Source: Candidatus Symbiopectobacterium sp. 'North America'
GTDB taxonomy: Bacteria; Pseudomonadota; Gammaproteobacteria; Enterobacterales; Enterobacteriaceae
Assembly: GCF_015762685.1 (NCBI RefSeq)
Contig: NZ_PEHF01000084.1
Location: forward strand, 1-64,000
Direction of reading: 5' to 3'
DNA length: 64,000 bases
A program made the translations under genes and the position numbers. Positions 1 to 9,398 of the stretch are shown piece after piece (the first letter of the stretch is position 1; each line of letters starts with the position of its first letter). The notes beneath the pieces are model-generated. The model did not search any database. It had not been told where the DNA came from and worked only from the letters and a program-made list of their open reading frames with translations.

Positions 1-10
1 CTCTCCTGAA

Positions 11-45
11 AGAAAAACACCCTGTCAGCGTACCGCTACAGGGTG
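11..45 (-). terminator. Rho-independent terminator of fkpA
   Basis: Arms at 18-25 and 38-45 (CACCCTGT / ACAGGGTG) form an 8-bp stem. On the minus strand the stem is followed by a run of T (A13-A17 on the plus strand). It lies about 65 bp beyond the fkpA stop. Confidence 0.8.
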
Positions 46-109
46 GGGGTGACCATCTCATTAGCCGCGGGTTACCCCACGGCTGAATCAGCTATAACGC
101 TAGCGCGAG

Positions 110-917
110 TTATTTAGCGCTTTTCTCGGCAGCAGGTTTTTCTGCTTTAGCGGCCGGTTTGGCATCAGCGTCTGCCTTGATATCCAGCAGTTCCACTTCA
201 AACACCAGCGTGGAGTTCGCCGGAATGCCCGGAACGCCATTTTCGCCGTAAGCTAACTCTGGCGGAATAACCAGTTTGATTTTCGCGCCTTTTTTAACCT
301 GCTTCAGTCCTTCAGGCCAACCTGGGATAACACCGTCAAGACGGAAGGAGAGCGGTTCGCCACGTTTGTAAGAGTTATCAAACTCGCTACCGTCAACCAG
401 CGTACCTTTGTAGTTAACCATTACGGTATCGCTCTCTTTCGGCGCTGAGCCCGTCCCCTCTTTCTCTACCTGATACAGCAGACCAGATTCCGTTTTCTTC
501 ACGCCTTTTTCTTTGGCAAATGCATCACGGAATTTAGTGCCTTTTTCAGCGCTTTCTTTAGCATCCTGCTTCATTTTCGCTTCTGCTGCGGTTTTCACGC
601 GCGTTTCGAAACCTTGCAGGGTCTTCTCAATCTCTTCGTCGCTCAGCTTGCTCTTGTCAGCGAACGCGTCCTGAACGCCAGCAATCAACTGGTCTTTATT
701 TAAGGTGATACCAAGTTTTTTGCTCTTTCAATGGGTTATCTATGTAACGCCTCAAGGAAGCACACAGTGAATAAGCGGCGGCATCCTCATCGCTCTTGAA
801 TTTTGCCGCTGGGGCCGCATCGGACGCTTTGGCCGCTTCTGCTGCCATTACCAGGTTGGCATTCAGCGTCAGTGCCATCGTCGTCGCTAACAGCGTTACT
901 TTAAATAGTGATCTCAT
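110..917 (-). pseudogene. fkpA: fkpA, periplasmic FKBP-type peptidyl-prolyl isomerase, frameshifted
   Basis: FkpA is a periplasmic dimeric prolyl isomerase and chaperone. The N-terminal piece (696-917) has a signal peptide (MRSLFKVTLLATTMALTLNA...) and the start of the dimerisation domain. The remainder (to 110) carries the rest of the helical domain and a full FKBP domain (YKGTLVDGSEFDNSY, RLDGVIPGWPEGL, VIPPELAYGENGVPGIP). The two are joined by a frameshift in an A run near 700-712: one frame ends ...KEQKTWYHLK-stop while the other continues ...LGITLNKDQLIAGVQ. The conserved LGASLGRY stretch reads LCASLRRY, so two glycines are also changed. Order next to slyX is as in E. coli. A homopolymer sequencing error could explain the shift, but not the glycine changes. 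Confidence 0.85.
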
Positions 918-1129
918 CTATCATCTCCCGGTCTGGAACGACAGGCTCCAGAAACATTAATCGTAAATGCGCGACTACTATAACTGTGGGTATCGAGACA
1001 ACACAACGACACACACAACAATCCTTTGATAAAATTCCCTGAATTATTCATAGGCCCATTTTCCGACCTCGTCGATGTCCGGAGGTTCCGAATATTCGGC
1101 TAGATACGACAAAATACAGAGGAATCGTA

Positions 1130-1348
1130 ATGCCCCATACGCAACTCGAGCAACGTATTGAAATACTTGAAAGCAAGCTGGCTTTTCAGGAGCTCACCAT
1201 TGATGAGTTGAATCAGACGGTGGTCCAACATGAATTGGAAATGGCGAAAATCCGTGAGCACCTGCGCCTGTTAGTGGAAAAATTAAAAGCAACGTCCCCT
1301 TCTCTTCTCGCCTCGCAATCCGAAGAGACGCCACCGCCACACTATTAG
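1130..1348 (+). CDS. slyX: SlyX family protein
   Basis: This 72-residue protein starts [20 protein letters not shown] and is almost entirely a heptad-type coiled coil, followed by a short Pro/His tail (PPPHY). Length and sequence match enterobacterial SlyX, whose function is not known. It is divergent from fkpA, the usual enterobacterial arrangement. In relatives slyD lies next to it, but here about 7 kb of accessory genes separates the two. A GGA motif sits a few bases before the ATG. Confidence 0.92.
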   Translation: MPHTQLEQRIEILESKLAFQELTIDELNQTVVQHELEMAKIREHLRLLVEKLKATSPSLLASQSEETPPPHY

Positions 1349-1522
1349 CCGATAACGCTGGCGCATCCGTACCTCTACGGTTGCGCCAGATCATATTTAT
1401 CACATCATCTCAGGCATTACACACGGTTTTCCGCACGAGAGAAAAACAAACAATCAATTGATTTAAATCATATAAACTAAAAAATCCTACCGTTATACAA
1501 AAATCCTTACAGCAAATCGCTC

Positions 1523-1572
1523 TTGACAGTCCCTTCAGAAAAACCAAAAATGCAAACGTTCCCGAGAGTGTT
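1523..1572 (+). promoter_or_regulatory. Promoter with LacI-type operator before the DapA-family gene
   Basis: A perfect -35 (TTGACA, 1523-1528) is followed at about 17 bp by a poor AT-rich -10 (AAAAAT). An 18-bp imperfect dyad, AACGTTC-CCGA-GAGTGTT (1555-1572), overlaps the expected start point. The same dyad, nearly perfect, lies before the MFS gene at 8278-8295. Placement over the start point fits repression, probably by the LacI-family protein encoded at 2855-3898 (inference). Confidence 0.5.
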
Positions 1573-1618
1573 ATTATTCGTTCTTTCATTTTTCCGATGA
1601 CACTAAAAAGAGAACATC

Positions 1619-2554
1619 ATGACCAAAATTAATATCGATTTACGTGGCCTGAACCCTGCCCCTGTCACACCGTTCAACCGCGATGGTTCCGTGGATTACG
1701 CCGCGTGTAAAAAACTGGGTGCCTGGCTTGCCAGCATCGATGGCGTTAAAAGTCTGACCGTATTGGGCCACGCAGGGGAAGGCACCTTTATGTCTCAGAG
1801 CGAGCAGATGAAAGTGATTGAAGCTTTTGCTGAATCGGTGAACGGCGCCATTCCAATCATCGCGGGTATCACGCTCGAAGGCACCGAAGTGGCAGCCGAA
1901 GAAGCCAAGCGCGCCGTCAGCGCGGGGGCCTCTGCGGGCCTGCTGTATCCTTCTCACGGCTGGCTGCGTTTTGGCTATCAGAAAGGGGCACCACAGGATA
2001 AATACCGCCAGGTCTATGAAGAAAGTGGCCTACCGCTGATCCTGTTCCAGTATCCCGATGCCACCAAGTGCACCTATAACCTGGAAACGTTGCTGGAAAT
2101 TTTGGCTCAACCCGGTGTGTTTGCCATGAAGAACGGCGTGCGCAATATGCGTCGCTGGGACACGGAGATCCCAGTAATCCGTCGTGAGCGTCCAGACCTG
2201 CAAATCCTGAGCTGCCATGACGAATATCTGCTGTCGACTGCCTTTGATGTAGACGGTTTCCTGGTGGGCTATGGCAACATTGCGCCGGAACTGCTGGTAG
2301 AGATGATCAAAGCCGGCAAGGCGAAGGATTACAAAAAAGCCCGTGAGATCCATGACCGCCTGCTGCCCGTGACCAAAAGCGTGTATCACCGTGGTTCGCA
2401 CATGGAAGGTACCGTGGCACTGAAACATGCGCTTGTGGCGCGTGGCATTCTGGACCACGCCACAGTGCGTTCTCCGCTGCTGCCATTGGAACCTGGTGCA
2501 GAAGAGGAAATCAAAGCCGCTATTCGCGCTGCTGAACTGTCATTCGTTGGCTAA
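1619..2554 (+). CDS. DapA/NAL-family lyase or aldolase (dihydrodipicolinate synthase superfamily)
   Basis: This 311-residue protein has the length and layout of the class I aldolases related to dihydrodipicolinate synthase. Visible features are the N-terminal PAPVTPFNRDGSVDY, a GHAGEG in place of the usual GTTGE loop, the Tyr of LFQYPDA, and the probable Schiff-base Lys in FAMKNGVRN. Members of this superfamily cleave or dehydrate 2-keto acids and sugar acids. The altered GHAGEG loop argues against true DapA, and the substrate cannot be read from the sequence. Neighbours (LacI regulator, FAH-family hydrolase, MFS transporter) suggest a carbon-source cassette for a sugar acid or keto acid. The frame is intact although the hydrolase and transporter are broken. 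A hairpin terminator follows. Confidence 0.8.
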   Translation: MTKINIDLRGLNPAPVTPFNRDGSVDYAACKKLGAWLASIDGVKSLTVLGHAGEGTFMSQSEQMKVIEAFAESVNGAIPIIAGITLEGTEVAAEEAKRAVSAGASAGLLYPSHGWLRFGYQKGAPQDKYRQVYEESGLPLILFQYPDATKCTYNLETLLEILAQPGVFAMKNGVRNMRRWDTEIPVIRRERPDLQILSCHDEYLLSTAFDVDGFLVGYGNIAPELLVEMIKAGKAKDYKKAREIHDRLLPVTKSVYHRGSHMEGTVALKHALVARGILDHATVRSPLLPLEPGAEEEIKAAIRAAELSFVG

Positions 2555-2581
2555 TACCACCACACCGACGCTGACATGACG

Positions 2582-2619
2582 AATACGCCCGACTTCATAC
2601 CGTGAACGGCGGGCGTATT
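2582..2619 (+). terminator. Hairpin terminator after the DapA-family gene
   Basis: AATACGCCCG (2582-2591) pairs perfectly with CGGGCGTATT (2610-2619) across an 18-nt loop, 28 bp after the stop codon. There is no clear T run, so termination is likely but not certain. Confidence 0.55.
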
Positions 2620-2854
2620 GTCGATCCAAATGGCATCTAACTTCCCACGCTTGTTAGCGCAATCAAACGTATATGTTGCGCATTATTGTATGCTTTTGCA
2701 TAGTAATCCCTGATTATCCTGCCGTGGCGCAGATTTAAAATTCCGAGGTGTAGCCAAAGCCTGGGAACCATTACATAATAAATTCGTAAACGCCGCGCGG
2801 ATGTCATTGGCAACAGACTATGCCTTTTTTTAAAAATAAAAATCAAGGGATTAC

Positions 2855-3898
2855 ATGGACCCTAATACCTTTCCGCCCAACGGTTCAAGCCGTAAGTTAG
2901 GAAGCAAGCCCGTCACCTTACAGGATGTCGCCACGGCAGCCGGGGTGAGCGTTTCCACCGTTTCCCGCGTTCTGGATGAACGTTTACCTCCGTCACGCAG
3001 CAAAGCAGCGGAACGTGTACGTCAAGTTGCACAAGAATTGGGTTACCGGCGCGACATCATGGCCTCCAGCCTGCGTCGTGGCGGTACGGGCACCATCGGC
3101 GTACTGGTGCCGCGTCTGAGCGATATGTTGATGGCGCTATTGTATGAGGCCATCTGCCGCGTAGCAGAACGCTACGGTTATTTCGCGATTGTTGCGACCT
3201 GCGGCGACGATCCGGTGCAAGAAAAACAGGCGGCAGCCTCCCTGCTCGATCGGCGTGTTGATGGGCTGATTCTGGCCACCAGCCGACTGGATGACCATTT
3301 GCCGGCGGAACTGCGTCAGCAAAATGTTGCTCACGTTCTGGCGCTGCGTACCGACGGTGTCAGCCGCTCTGCCATTGGTGACGATGAGCAGGGGGGCTAT
3401 CTGGCAACCCGGCATCTGATCGATCTCGGGCACTGCGATATCGGCATGGTCGCGGGACCCAGCTTTTCTTCCGGTGCGACCTATCGCCGGGAAGGATTCC
3501 ATCGTGCAATGCGCGAGGCCGGACTCACCCCCAATCCCGCCTGGATTCGGGAATCCGGTTTCAGCATTGAGTCAGGGGAAAGTGAAGGGATGGCGCTGCT
3601 GAGTGGAGCACGCAGGCCCACGGCCATTTTCGCCATCAACGACGATTTGGCCTTCGGCGTGATGGCGGCGGCCCATCGATTGGGACTGGCAATAGGTCAG
3701 GATTTATCACTGGTCGGCTATAACGATATTCCACTGTCCGCCCGTTTGCCGGTTCCGCTCACTTCGGTGCATATTCCGTTCGACCACGTTGCCTCAATTG
3801 CTGTTGAATTGCTACTGGCTAGCACCGAACCTGTCGATACCATTCGGCGCGTGATGCCAAGTCTTATTCCACGCAGTTCCAGCGCACCGCTCAGGTAA
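2855..3898 (+). CDS. LacI/GalR-family transcriptional regulator
   Basis: This 347-residue protein has a short N-terminal tail, then a LacI helix-turn-helix (VTLQDVATAAGVSVSTVSRVL, about residues 20-40) and hinge. A periplasmic-binding-protein-like effector domain follows (IGVLVPRLSDM, DGLILATS, RPTAIFAINDDLAFGVM, LVGYNDIPLSARLPVPLTSV). Such proteins usually repress nearby catabolic genes and let go on binding a sugar or sugar acid. The dyads at 1555-1572 and 8278-8295 are good candidate operators. The gene is intact and converges on the chemoreceptor gene. A 6-bp inverted repeat (GCGCAA / TTGCGC near 2657-2680) lies in its own upstream region. Confidence 0.9.
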   Translation: MDPNTFPPNGSSRKLGSKPVTLQDVATAAGVSVSTVSRVLDERLPPSRSKAAERVRQVAQELGYRRDIMASSLRRGGTGTIGVLVPRLSDMLMALLYEAICRVAERYGYFAIVATCGDDPVQEKQAAASLLDRRVDGLILATSRLDDHLPAELRQQNVAHVLALRTDGVSRSAIGDDEQGGYLATRHLIDLGHCDIGMVAGPSFSSGATYRREGFHRAMREAGLTPNPAWIRESGFSIESGESEGMALLSGARRPTAIFAINDDLAFGVMAAAHRLGLAIGQDLSLVGYNDIPLSARLPVPLTSVHIPFDHVASIAVELLLASTEPVDTIRRVMPSLIPRSSSAPLR

Positions 3899-3906
3899 TC
3901 ACTTAT

Positions 3907-3937
3907 GCATGAGCGGGCCAACGCAGCCCGCTCATGC
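3907..3937. terminator. Hairpin between convergent lacI-type and chemoreceptor genes
   Basis: A perfect 11-bp stem, GCATGAGCGGG (3907-3917) with CCCGCTCATGC (3927-3937), has a 9-nt loop. It sits between two converging genes, so it probably serves both strands. Confidence 0.65.
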
Positions 3938-3944
3938 GCACGCT

Positions 3945-5570
3945 TCAGGTTGAATAACACCTACCGCCCTGCGTTACCTGAACGGGCAAAGCCGCAAAAC
4001 GGGCTGGCCGCTGTGCGGTCTCTGGCTCGCATATATCGTTTCCAGGCAAACGGAATACTGCAATCAGTGAGGCAAGCCGTGCGACCTGCGCTTCCAATGC
4101 TAAAGCCGCTGAGGTGGAATCACTGACCATCGTTGCATTTTCCTGAATGGTACGATCCATGTCCGTCACGGCATCACCAATTTGCGCAATACCGCGACTC
4201 TGCTCGTCTGACGCCACCGAAATATCGTTCATGATGCGATCGGCTGCGCCAATTGACGTAACAATGTCATGCATGGCACTCCCCGCTTTTTCTACCAGCA
4301 CAGAACCTTCATCCACTCGCATCACGGACTCTGCAATCAAGGCTTCAATCTCTCTGGCCGCTTGTGAACTGCGCTGCGCCAGATTACGCACTTCGCTGGC
4401 GACCACGGCAAAACCACGCCCCTGTTCTCCGGCCCGTGCCGCTTCCACCGCCGCATTCAGTGCCAATATGTTGGTTTGAAAAGCAATGCTGTTGATGACC
4501 GACGTGATATCCGCGATTTTCCGCGAGCTGCCGGTAATATCCGACATCGTTGTCACCACCTGCTTAATGATCTCACCGCCCCGGTTGGCGTTGCCCGATG
4601 CCTGACGCGTCAGCTGTCCAGCGTGCCGCGCGTTATCCGCATTGTTGGTCACCGTCGCGGTCAGCTCCTCCATGCTGGCAGCGGTTTTCACCATTGCTGC
4701 CGCCTGTTGATCGGTACGTGAGAACAAATTACGGTTACCGTCGGCAATGGCGGAAGAGGCCGTCGCCACCTGATGCGCACTGTCTCGAATATCCACCATC
4801 AGTCCGCACAGTTTTCGCGTCATCTCCATCATGGCATGTGTCAACATCCCCAGTTCGTCACGACGAACCTGACCTACCACTACAGAGAGATCGCCTTGTG
4901 CAATGCGCTGCGCCAGTTCAAGGTTGCCGCGTATCGATTTCGCTATCAGGCGAGTCACCGATACGGCGATCAACATTCCCAGCAAAACGGCGCAAATCCC
5001 GATAACAACGATTTCCGCGACTGAGCGGTTGATAACATGCTGGTTTTTCTCATCAAGCTGGCTCGCGATACGGTTAAAGGTATCAGTAACAGCAAACCCC
5101 GTTTTAATGGACTGCGTATCGGCCGCCTTGAGGCGTTGCCACTGTGCGGTATTCTGTATGTTCTCCCCGGCGGGAAGGACCTGCTTCTGCCCACGCAACG
5201 CAGACACGGCGAGCGCGATCTCCTCCAATTCATGTTGATATTGCGTCAGTTGTTCGCTCAGGCGTTGGAAATGCTGCACATCGCTTTCTTGCCAACGCAA
5301 TTGGCGCGCTTTTTCCTGCTGAGCAATTATCTGGGAAACATATTTCATCATATTGCTGGCGTTCTTTTCATCCAACGTATAAAAGAGTTTCACTCGGGCA
5401 ATTTTTGACTGATCTAGATAATGGTTTATCTCAGAGACCAATGCCGTCTTGGTATATAAATCACGAATCTCAGAAAAACGTAATGCACTGAAGAACACAG
5501 CAAAAATTATTAATGATAAGACGATAAAAAAACCGCCATAGAGTTTCTTTGCGATGCTGATTTGAAGCAT
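3945..5570 (-). CDS. Methyl-accepting chemotaxis protein
   Basis: This 541-residue chemoreceptor has an N-terminal membrane segment (about 10-30), a periplasmic helical sensor of roughly 150 residues, a second membrane segment ([20 protein letters not shown], about 186-206) and a HAMP domain. The cytoplasmic signalling coiled coil follows, with the conserved hairpin tip ([40 protein letters not shown]). The sensor looks like a four-helix bundle binding a small organic ligand, but the ligand cannot be named. No NWETF-type CheR/CheB docking pentapeptide is present at the C-terminus. The frame is full length even though genes beside it are broken. Confidence 0.92.
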   Translation of the reverse strand: MLQISIAKKLYGGFFIVLSLIIFAVFFSALRFSEIRDLYTKTALVSEINHYLDQSKIARVKLFYTLDEKNASNMMKYVSQIIAQQEKARQLRWQESDVQHFQRLSEQLTQYQHELEEIALAVSALRGQKQVLPAGENIQNTAQWQRLKAADTQSIKTGFAVTDTFNRIASQLDEKNQHVINRSVAEIVVIGICAVLLGMLIAVSVTRLIAKSIRGNLELAQRIAQGDLSVVVGQVRRDELGMLTHAMMEMTRKLCGLMVDIRDSAHQVATASSAIADGNRNLFSRTDQQAAAMVKTAASMEELTATVTNNADNARHAGQLTRQASGNANRGGEIIKQVVTTMSDITGSSRKIADITSVINSIAFQTNILALNAAVEAARAGEQGRGFAVVASEVRNLAQRSSQAAREIEALIAESVMRVDEGSVLVEKAGSAMHDIVTSIGAADRIMNDISVASDEQSRGIAQIGDAVTDMDRTIQENATMVSDSTSAALALEAQVARLASLIAVFRLPGNDICEPETAQRPARFAALPVQVTQGGRCYST

Positions 5571-5711
5571 TCTTTCCTCCTGATAATAATGTCTTCCGTC
5601 ACTGATGCTAAAGATGAACGCGAGCTAAAATAGACAAACTGGATAACAGGCATGTCACCGTATTTATCCGGCTAAGCATTAATAGTGATATTGTTTTTTT
5701 AATGAGCGCCG

Positions 5712-6567
5712 TTACGCTGCGCTGCAAGCCCGTTTTCGGGTGGTAATGCAGTTATGCAAACAGCCAATATGTTCAATTTCAACTTCAACGATATCGCCTT
5801 CATGCAAAAACAGCGGCGGTGTGCGTTTTTTTCCCACACCACCCGGGGAGCTAGTAATAATGACATCGCCGGGGGATAATTCGCTGAAGGTACTGATATA
5901 TTCAATCAGCTCTTCAATGGGATGGATCATACTGGCAGTGGTGTCATTCTGCACTCTGTTGCCATTAAGCCGGGTTTCTATATGCAGGTTTTGTGGTTCC
6001 GGCACATCATCGCAGGTCACCAGCCAAAGACCAAACGCACCGGTATTTTGCCAGTTTTTTCCGGCGGTAAACCAGGTATGCTGCCAGTCGCGTACGGAGC
6101 CATCCATATAGCAACTGTATCCGGCAATATAGGAGAAGGCGTTAGATGCTGAAATTTCCTTGCCTCGTTTTCCGATGATAACAGCCAGTTCCCCTTCATA
6201 GTCAAATTCGTTTGACTGGGCGGGTTTTTCCACATCGCAATTATGCCCAACCTGAGAATCTGGAAAGCGAATAAATAAGGTAGAGGCCGAATTCATTTCA
6301 CCAAACTCGGCACGTTTCTCCGCATAGTTCATTCCGACACAGAAAATTTTTCTCGGATTATTTATCACCGGAAGAAATACCACGTCATCTTCTTGATAGT
6401 CAGGCTTGGCCTGCAAAAAACGTCGGGCATCCGCAATACCCTCGTCTTCAATCAATGCCCGCAAATCGGGATAGCGCGCCTAACCCTTTGCCTAAATCGA
6501 CAATTCCCTTTTCTACCTTTAGACCATAGGTTTCTTTCTGGCCGACCCTAAAACTTGCTAATTTCAT
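5712..6567 (-). pseudogene. Fumarylacetoacetate hydrolase (FAH) family protein, frameshifted
   Basis: The start at 6567 gives MKLASFRVGQKETYGLKVEK, and the reading then shifts near 6480 in a GCGC run (GLGAL... in one frame, ARYPDLRALIEDEG in the other). The rest contains the FAH core: IFCVGMNYAEKRAEFG, the metal-binding FDYEGELAVIIGKRGKEIS, DWQHTWFTAGKNWQNTGAFG, and PGDVIITSSPGGVGKKRTPP. The family includes acylpyruvases, 2-keto-4-pentenoate hydratases and ureidoglycolate lyase, and all use a divalent metal. Total coding length is about 285 residues, normal for the family. It lies directly downstream of the MFS gene on the same strand, so the two were probably one operon. Only one lesion was found. 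Confidence 0.8.
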
Positions 6568-6607
6568 TTTATACCTCAACGGTGAAACACAGTGCGCGCT
6601 GCTTGCT

Positions 6608-6639
6608 GGAATATGCGCAGCATGGGCTACGCATATTCC
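6608..6639 (-). other. Intercistronic hairpin between MFS and FAH genes
   Basis: A perfect 10-bp stem, GGAATATGCG (6608-6617) with CGCATATTCC (6630-6639), has a 12-nt loop. It lies in the gap between the two genes of the probable operon and could moderate read-through or stabilise one mRNA end. Confidence 0.5.
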
Positions 6640-6674
6640 GAGCGCCAATTCGGAATTTATCCGCCTGCATTCGG

Positions 6675-8088
6675 CTACGGTGACAACTCATCTAGCACTT
6701 GACCTTTTGTTTCAATGGCATAACGCATTGTTACGACCGCCCCTATCAGAGCAATCAGCGCGAAAGCAATAAAACACATAGCGAATACCAAAGTTGCCGA
6801 CAATAAACCCAACCAGGATCGGCCTCACGGCAGAGCCGGCGCGCAGCCAGACGCTGCCCAAACCGGTACCAATCGCACGCAATCGCGTTGGGTAAAGCTC
6901 TGAAGAATAGAGGTAAAGCGAGAAGGTAATGGTTTGCAGTATGGCGTAAGCCGCAGTGGCACATACCACAATTCGCAACGGATTGGTTGCGCCCAGTACC
7001 GTCAAGGTAACCAGTGGCACAATCGCCAGCAGGAAAGCAGTGGCATACCAGGCCTTGCGCCCAACCTTATCAATCGACAATGCACAAACGATCGAAGCTA
7101 ACACCCCAAACGCCGATGTCGTCCAACCGTAAGCCAGTGCCGTTTGAATCGGTAATCCGAATACACTTTTGTACAGCGTAGGCAGCCAGGTCACCAGACC
7201 GTTGTTGATCATATAGCCACACACCCACAGCGCCCAAATGGTGAAAGTGTGCTTGCGTTAGATGCCGGTAAACAGCTCATGCCACCCTTCACTGGCGACG
7301 GTTTTTTTCTCTATAGTGCGAATGACTGGTTCGGGTAACGTTTCCCCGCGACGCAGCACCTCGTCCTCCAGTTTACTCACCACTTTATCGGCTTCGGCCA
7401 AACGGCCTTTCGAGGCTAACCAACGCGGCGATTCAGGCATTAACCAACGCAGGGGAACTGTGATTATCGATGGAATAAGACCGACGATAAACATGGCCTT
7501 CCAGCCATAAACAGGGACCAGAAAATACCCTGCAATTCCTGCAAACATCATACCGATGGGGAAAATCACCTCGTACAGCAGGAAGAAGCGCCCACGCTTT
7601 TTGGCACCAACAAACTCATTGATATAGTAGCTCGCCACGGGCACTTCCGCACCAATTCCCACCCCTTGCAAAAAGCGGAAGACCATCATCGACAGCCCAC
7701 TCCAGGCAAACATACAGGCCGCATCTATGATCACAAACAGGATGATGGTGATCTTCAACACGCCCAATCGTCCGATTTTCTCGGCCAGAGAACCGAAGAA
7801 AACGGCACCAAACAGTTGCCCAATATAGCTGGCAGCAATAATCAGGCTGATATATGCTGCGCTTAGCCCCCATTCCGCGGCGAGCTGTGGCATGGCGAAG
7901 GCGATAGCCAGTAAGGTGTAAGCATCAAAAAAGGTAGAAAGACCGACCACCACGCGAATGGTCAGCAGTTGACGTGTGATCGGCATCCGTTCAAGACGGG
8001 CGACCAATTCAGCATTGGATGTCCCGCTTGCGGTGACAGTACTGGCGTCTGCATTGATCACACCGGCACTCATGTCATGCGTTGACAT
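6675..8088 (-). pseudogene. MFS metabolite:H+ symporter, nonsense plus frameshift
   Basis: The 12-helix transporter is related to aromatic-acid and sugar-acid symporters. It has both MFS loop motifs (GSLAEKIGRLGV after helix 2, DKVGRKAWY in the second half), PESPRWLASKGR at the end of the first half, and LYSSELYPTRLRAIGTG in helix 10-11. Codon TAA at 7258-7260 interrupts ...ELFTGI-stop-RKHTFTIW in frame. A second lesion, a frameshift near 6775, diverts the last helix; the restored frame gives FALIALIGAVVTMRYAIETKGQ and stops at 6675. Intact length would be about 470 residues. With the DapA-like lyase and FAH protein it probably formed a catabolic module. Confidence 0.85.
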
Positions 8089-8471
8089 AGTTTGTTCTCC
8101 AAAAAGGATAGTGTGTTAGCCGCGATACGCTTGCGCAGCGGCTCTGCATCGCGGCAGTTCAGCATCACGATGAAGGCACATGAAGGATGTAGGGGTCAGG
8201 CCACGTAACTCGATATTCATGTTGGTCATGGTAGAGGTTCTCTTTCCTGGATGTTCTAGGGTGTATTTTATTAAAATAACGTTCTCGTGAACGTTCGCAT
8301 ATTGTTCGCCAAAGCACCGATAAGTGTCAATAAGCCCTCAGAGGCTTTTAACCGGTTATCTGATGAACATCCCTAGTTGGGCAGAAAGCAGGAAAGCGCG
8401 ATGCGAAAATAACACGATGAAAGACGGGTAAAATCAACACGTTCAGTGCTAATGGCGCGGGTTGTAACACG
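8089..8471. other. Gap with MFS promoter region
   Basis: About 380 bp between the start of the MFS gene and the slyD terminator. It holds the operator-like dyad at 8278-8295. No open frame, RNA gene or other repeat could be supported in the rest. Confidence 0.5.
8278..8295 (-). promoter_or_regulatory. LacI-type operator before the MFS/FAH unit
   Basis: AACGTTC-TCGT-GAACGTT is a perfect 7-bp inverted repeat with a 4-nt centre, about 190 bp before the MFS start. It matches the dyad before the DapA-family gene (1555-1572) in its left arm and most of its right arm. A shared LacI-family repressor is the simplest reading. Confidence 0.5.
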
Positions 8472-8503
8472 AAAAAAACCGGCCGCGCCTGGCGCTCCGG
8501 GTT
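8472..8503 (-). terminator. Probable slyD terminator
   Basis: An imperfect GC-rich hairpin (CCGG...GCGCC / GGCGC...CCGG) lies just past the slyD stop. On the minus strand it is followed by seven T. Confidence 0.55.
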
Positions 8504-8543
8504 TGTAACGGTGAGGACACGCCTCACGGGCATACGCCGAAAA

Positions 8544-9098
8544 TCAATGGCAACCGCAGCCGCCTTTACCGTGTTCGTGATAGTGACCATGACCGCCACA
8601 GCAACCTTCACCGTGCTCATGATGGTGATAGTGCTCGCCGTGTACGTGACCGTGTGCGATCTCTTCTTCCGTGGCTTCACGGATAGCGACCACTTCCACA
8701 TTGAACTTCAGGTTTTGGCCTGCCAGCATGTGGTTACCGTCAACCACCACGTGGTCATCTTCCACTTCGGTGATTTCAACCGGTACCTGACCCTGATCGG
8801 TGTCAGCCAGGAAACGCATGCCCACTTGCAGCTCATCAACTCCCATAAAGACGTCTTTTGGCACGCGTTGCACCAGGTTTTCGTCATATTCGCCGTAGGC
8901 GTCGTTAGAGCCAACAGCAACGTCAAACTTATCAACCACTTCGCGCCCTTCAAGCGCTTTTTCCAGGCCAGAAATCAGGGAACCGTGACCGTGCAGGTAG
9001 TCCAACGGCGCGCTCACCGGAGACTCATCAACCAATACACCATCTTCTGTACGTACCTGGTAGGCCAGGCTGACCACCAGATTTTTTGCAACTTTCAT
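8544..9098 (-). CDS. slyD: FKBP-type prolyl isomerase and metallochaperone SlyD
   Basis: This 184-residue protein begins MKVAKNLVVSLAYQVRTEDG. It has the split FKBP fold with the IF chaperone insert (about residues 70-130) and ends in a His/Cys-rich metal tail (HVHGEHYHHHEHGEGCCGGHGHYHEH... split by Gly). SlyD is a cytoplasmic folding helper that binds nickel and feeds hydrogenase assembly. The tail here is full, so metal binding is probably kept. The reading frame is intact, unlike fkpA. The gene is normally next to slyX; the catabolic cassette at 1.5-8.3 kb separates them here. Confidence 0.95.
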   Translation of the reverse strand: MKVAKNLVVSLAYQVRTEDGVLVDESPVSAPLDYLHGHGSLISGLEKALEGREVVDKFDVAVGSNDAYGEYDENLVQRVPKDVFMGVDELQVGMRFLADTDQGQVPVEITEVEDDHVVVDGNHMLAGQNLKFNVEVVAIREATEEEIAHGHVHGEHYHHHEHGEGCCGGHGHYHEHGKGGCGCH

Positions 9099-9189
9099 GA
9101 CATCTCCTACCGTTGGAAATCAAAACTGGCGCAAATTGTAGCTGAAAAAAATCCCCATGTACCGTCTGGGATAAAAAATGCCCCACCGA

Positions 9190-9354
9190 TCAATCAGGAT
9201 GAAAAATGCCGATGATATGCTCGCCCTGCCGCTGTCGATAGCCACACTTGACACAGGTGACCACATCTACTTGGTCTTCCTGCCCTACGGCCAGCGTATC
9301 CTACGCCTGACACTGAGGACACACGGCACCCGGGATAAACCGTTTACGTTGCAT
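9190..9354 (-). pseudogene. yheV: yheV, small zinc-ribbon protein, nonsense codon
   Basis: A short coding stretch sits between slyD and kefB, where relatives carry yheV. Translation from ATG at 9354 gives MQRKRFIPGAVCPQCQA, then TAG (9301-9303), then DTLAVGQEDQVDVVTCVKCG and an ending in GIFHPD. The two CxxC knuckles (CPQC and CVKC) and the FHPD terminus identify YheV, a zinc-ribbon protein of unknown function. The stop replaces the Q of the family's CQAQD, a single C-to-T change (CAG to TAG). Total length would be 54 residues, somewhat shorter than the 66 in E. coli. Confidence 0.8.
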
Positions 9355-9398
9355 CTTGCCTTCCTCGCTGCACGCGACGCATGTTATTCGTACTCATC

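Noticed and set aside
8511-9215. Plus-strand 234-codon frame opposite slyD
   Set aside because: Antisense shadow of the conserved slyD gene; composition is unlike a real protein.
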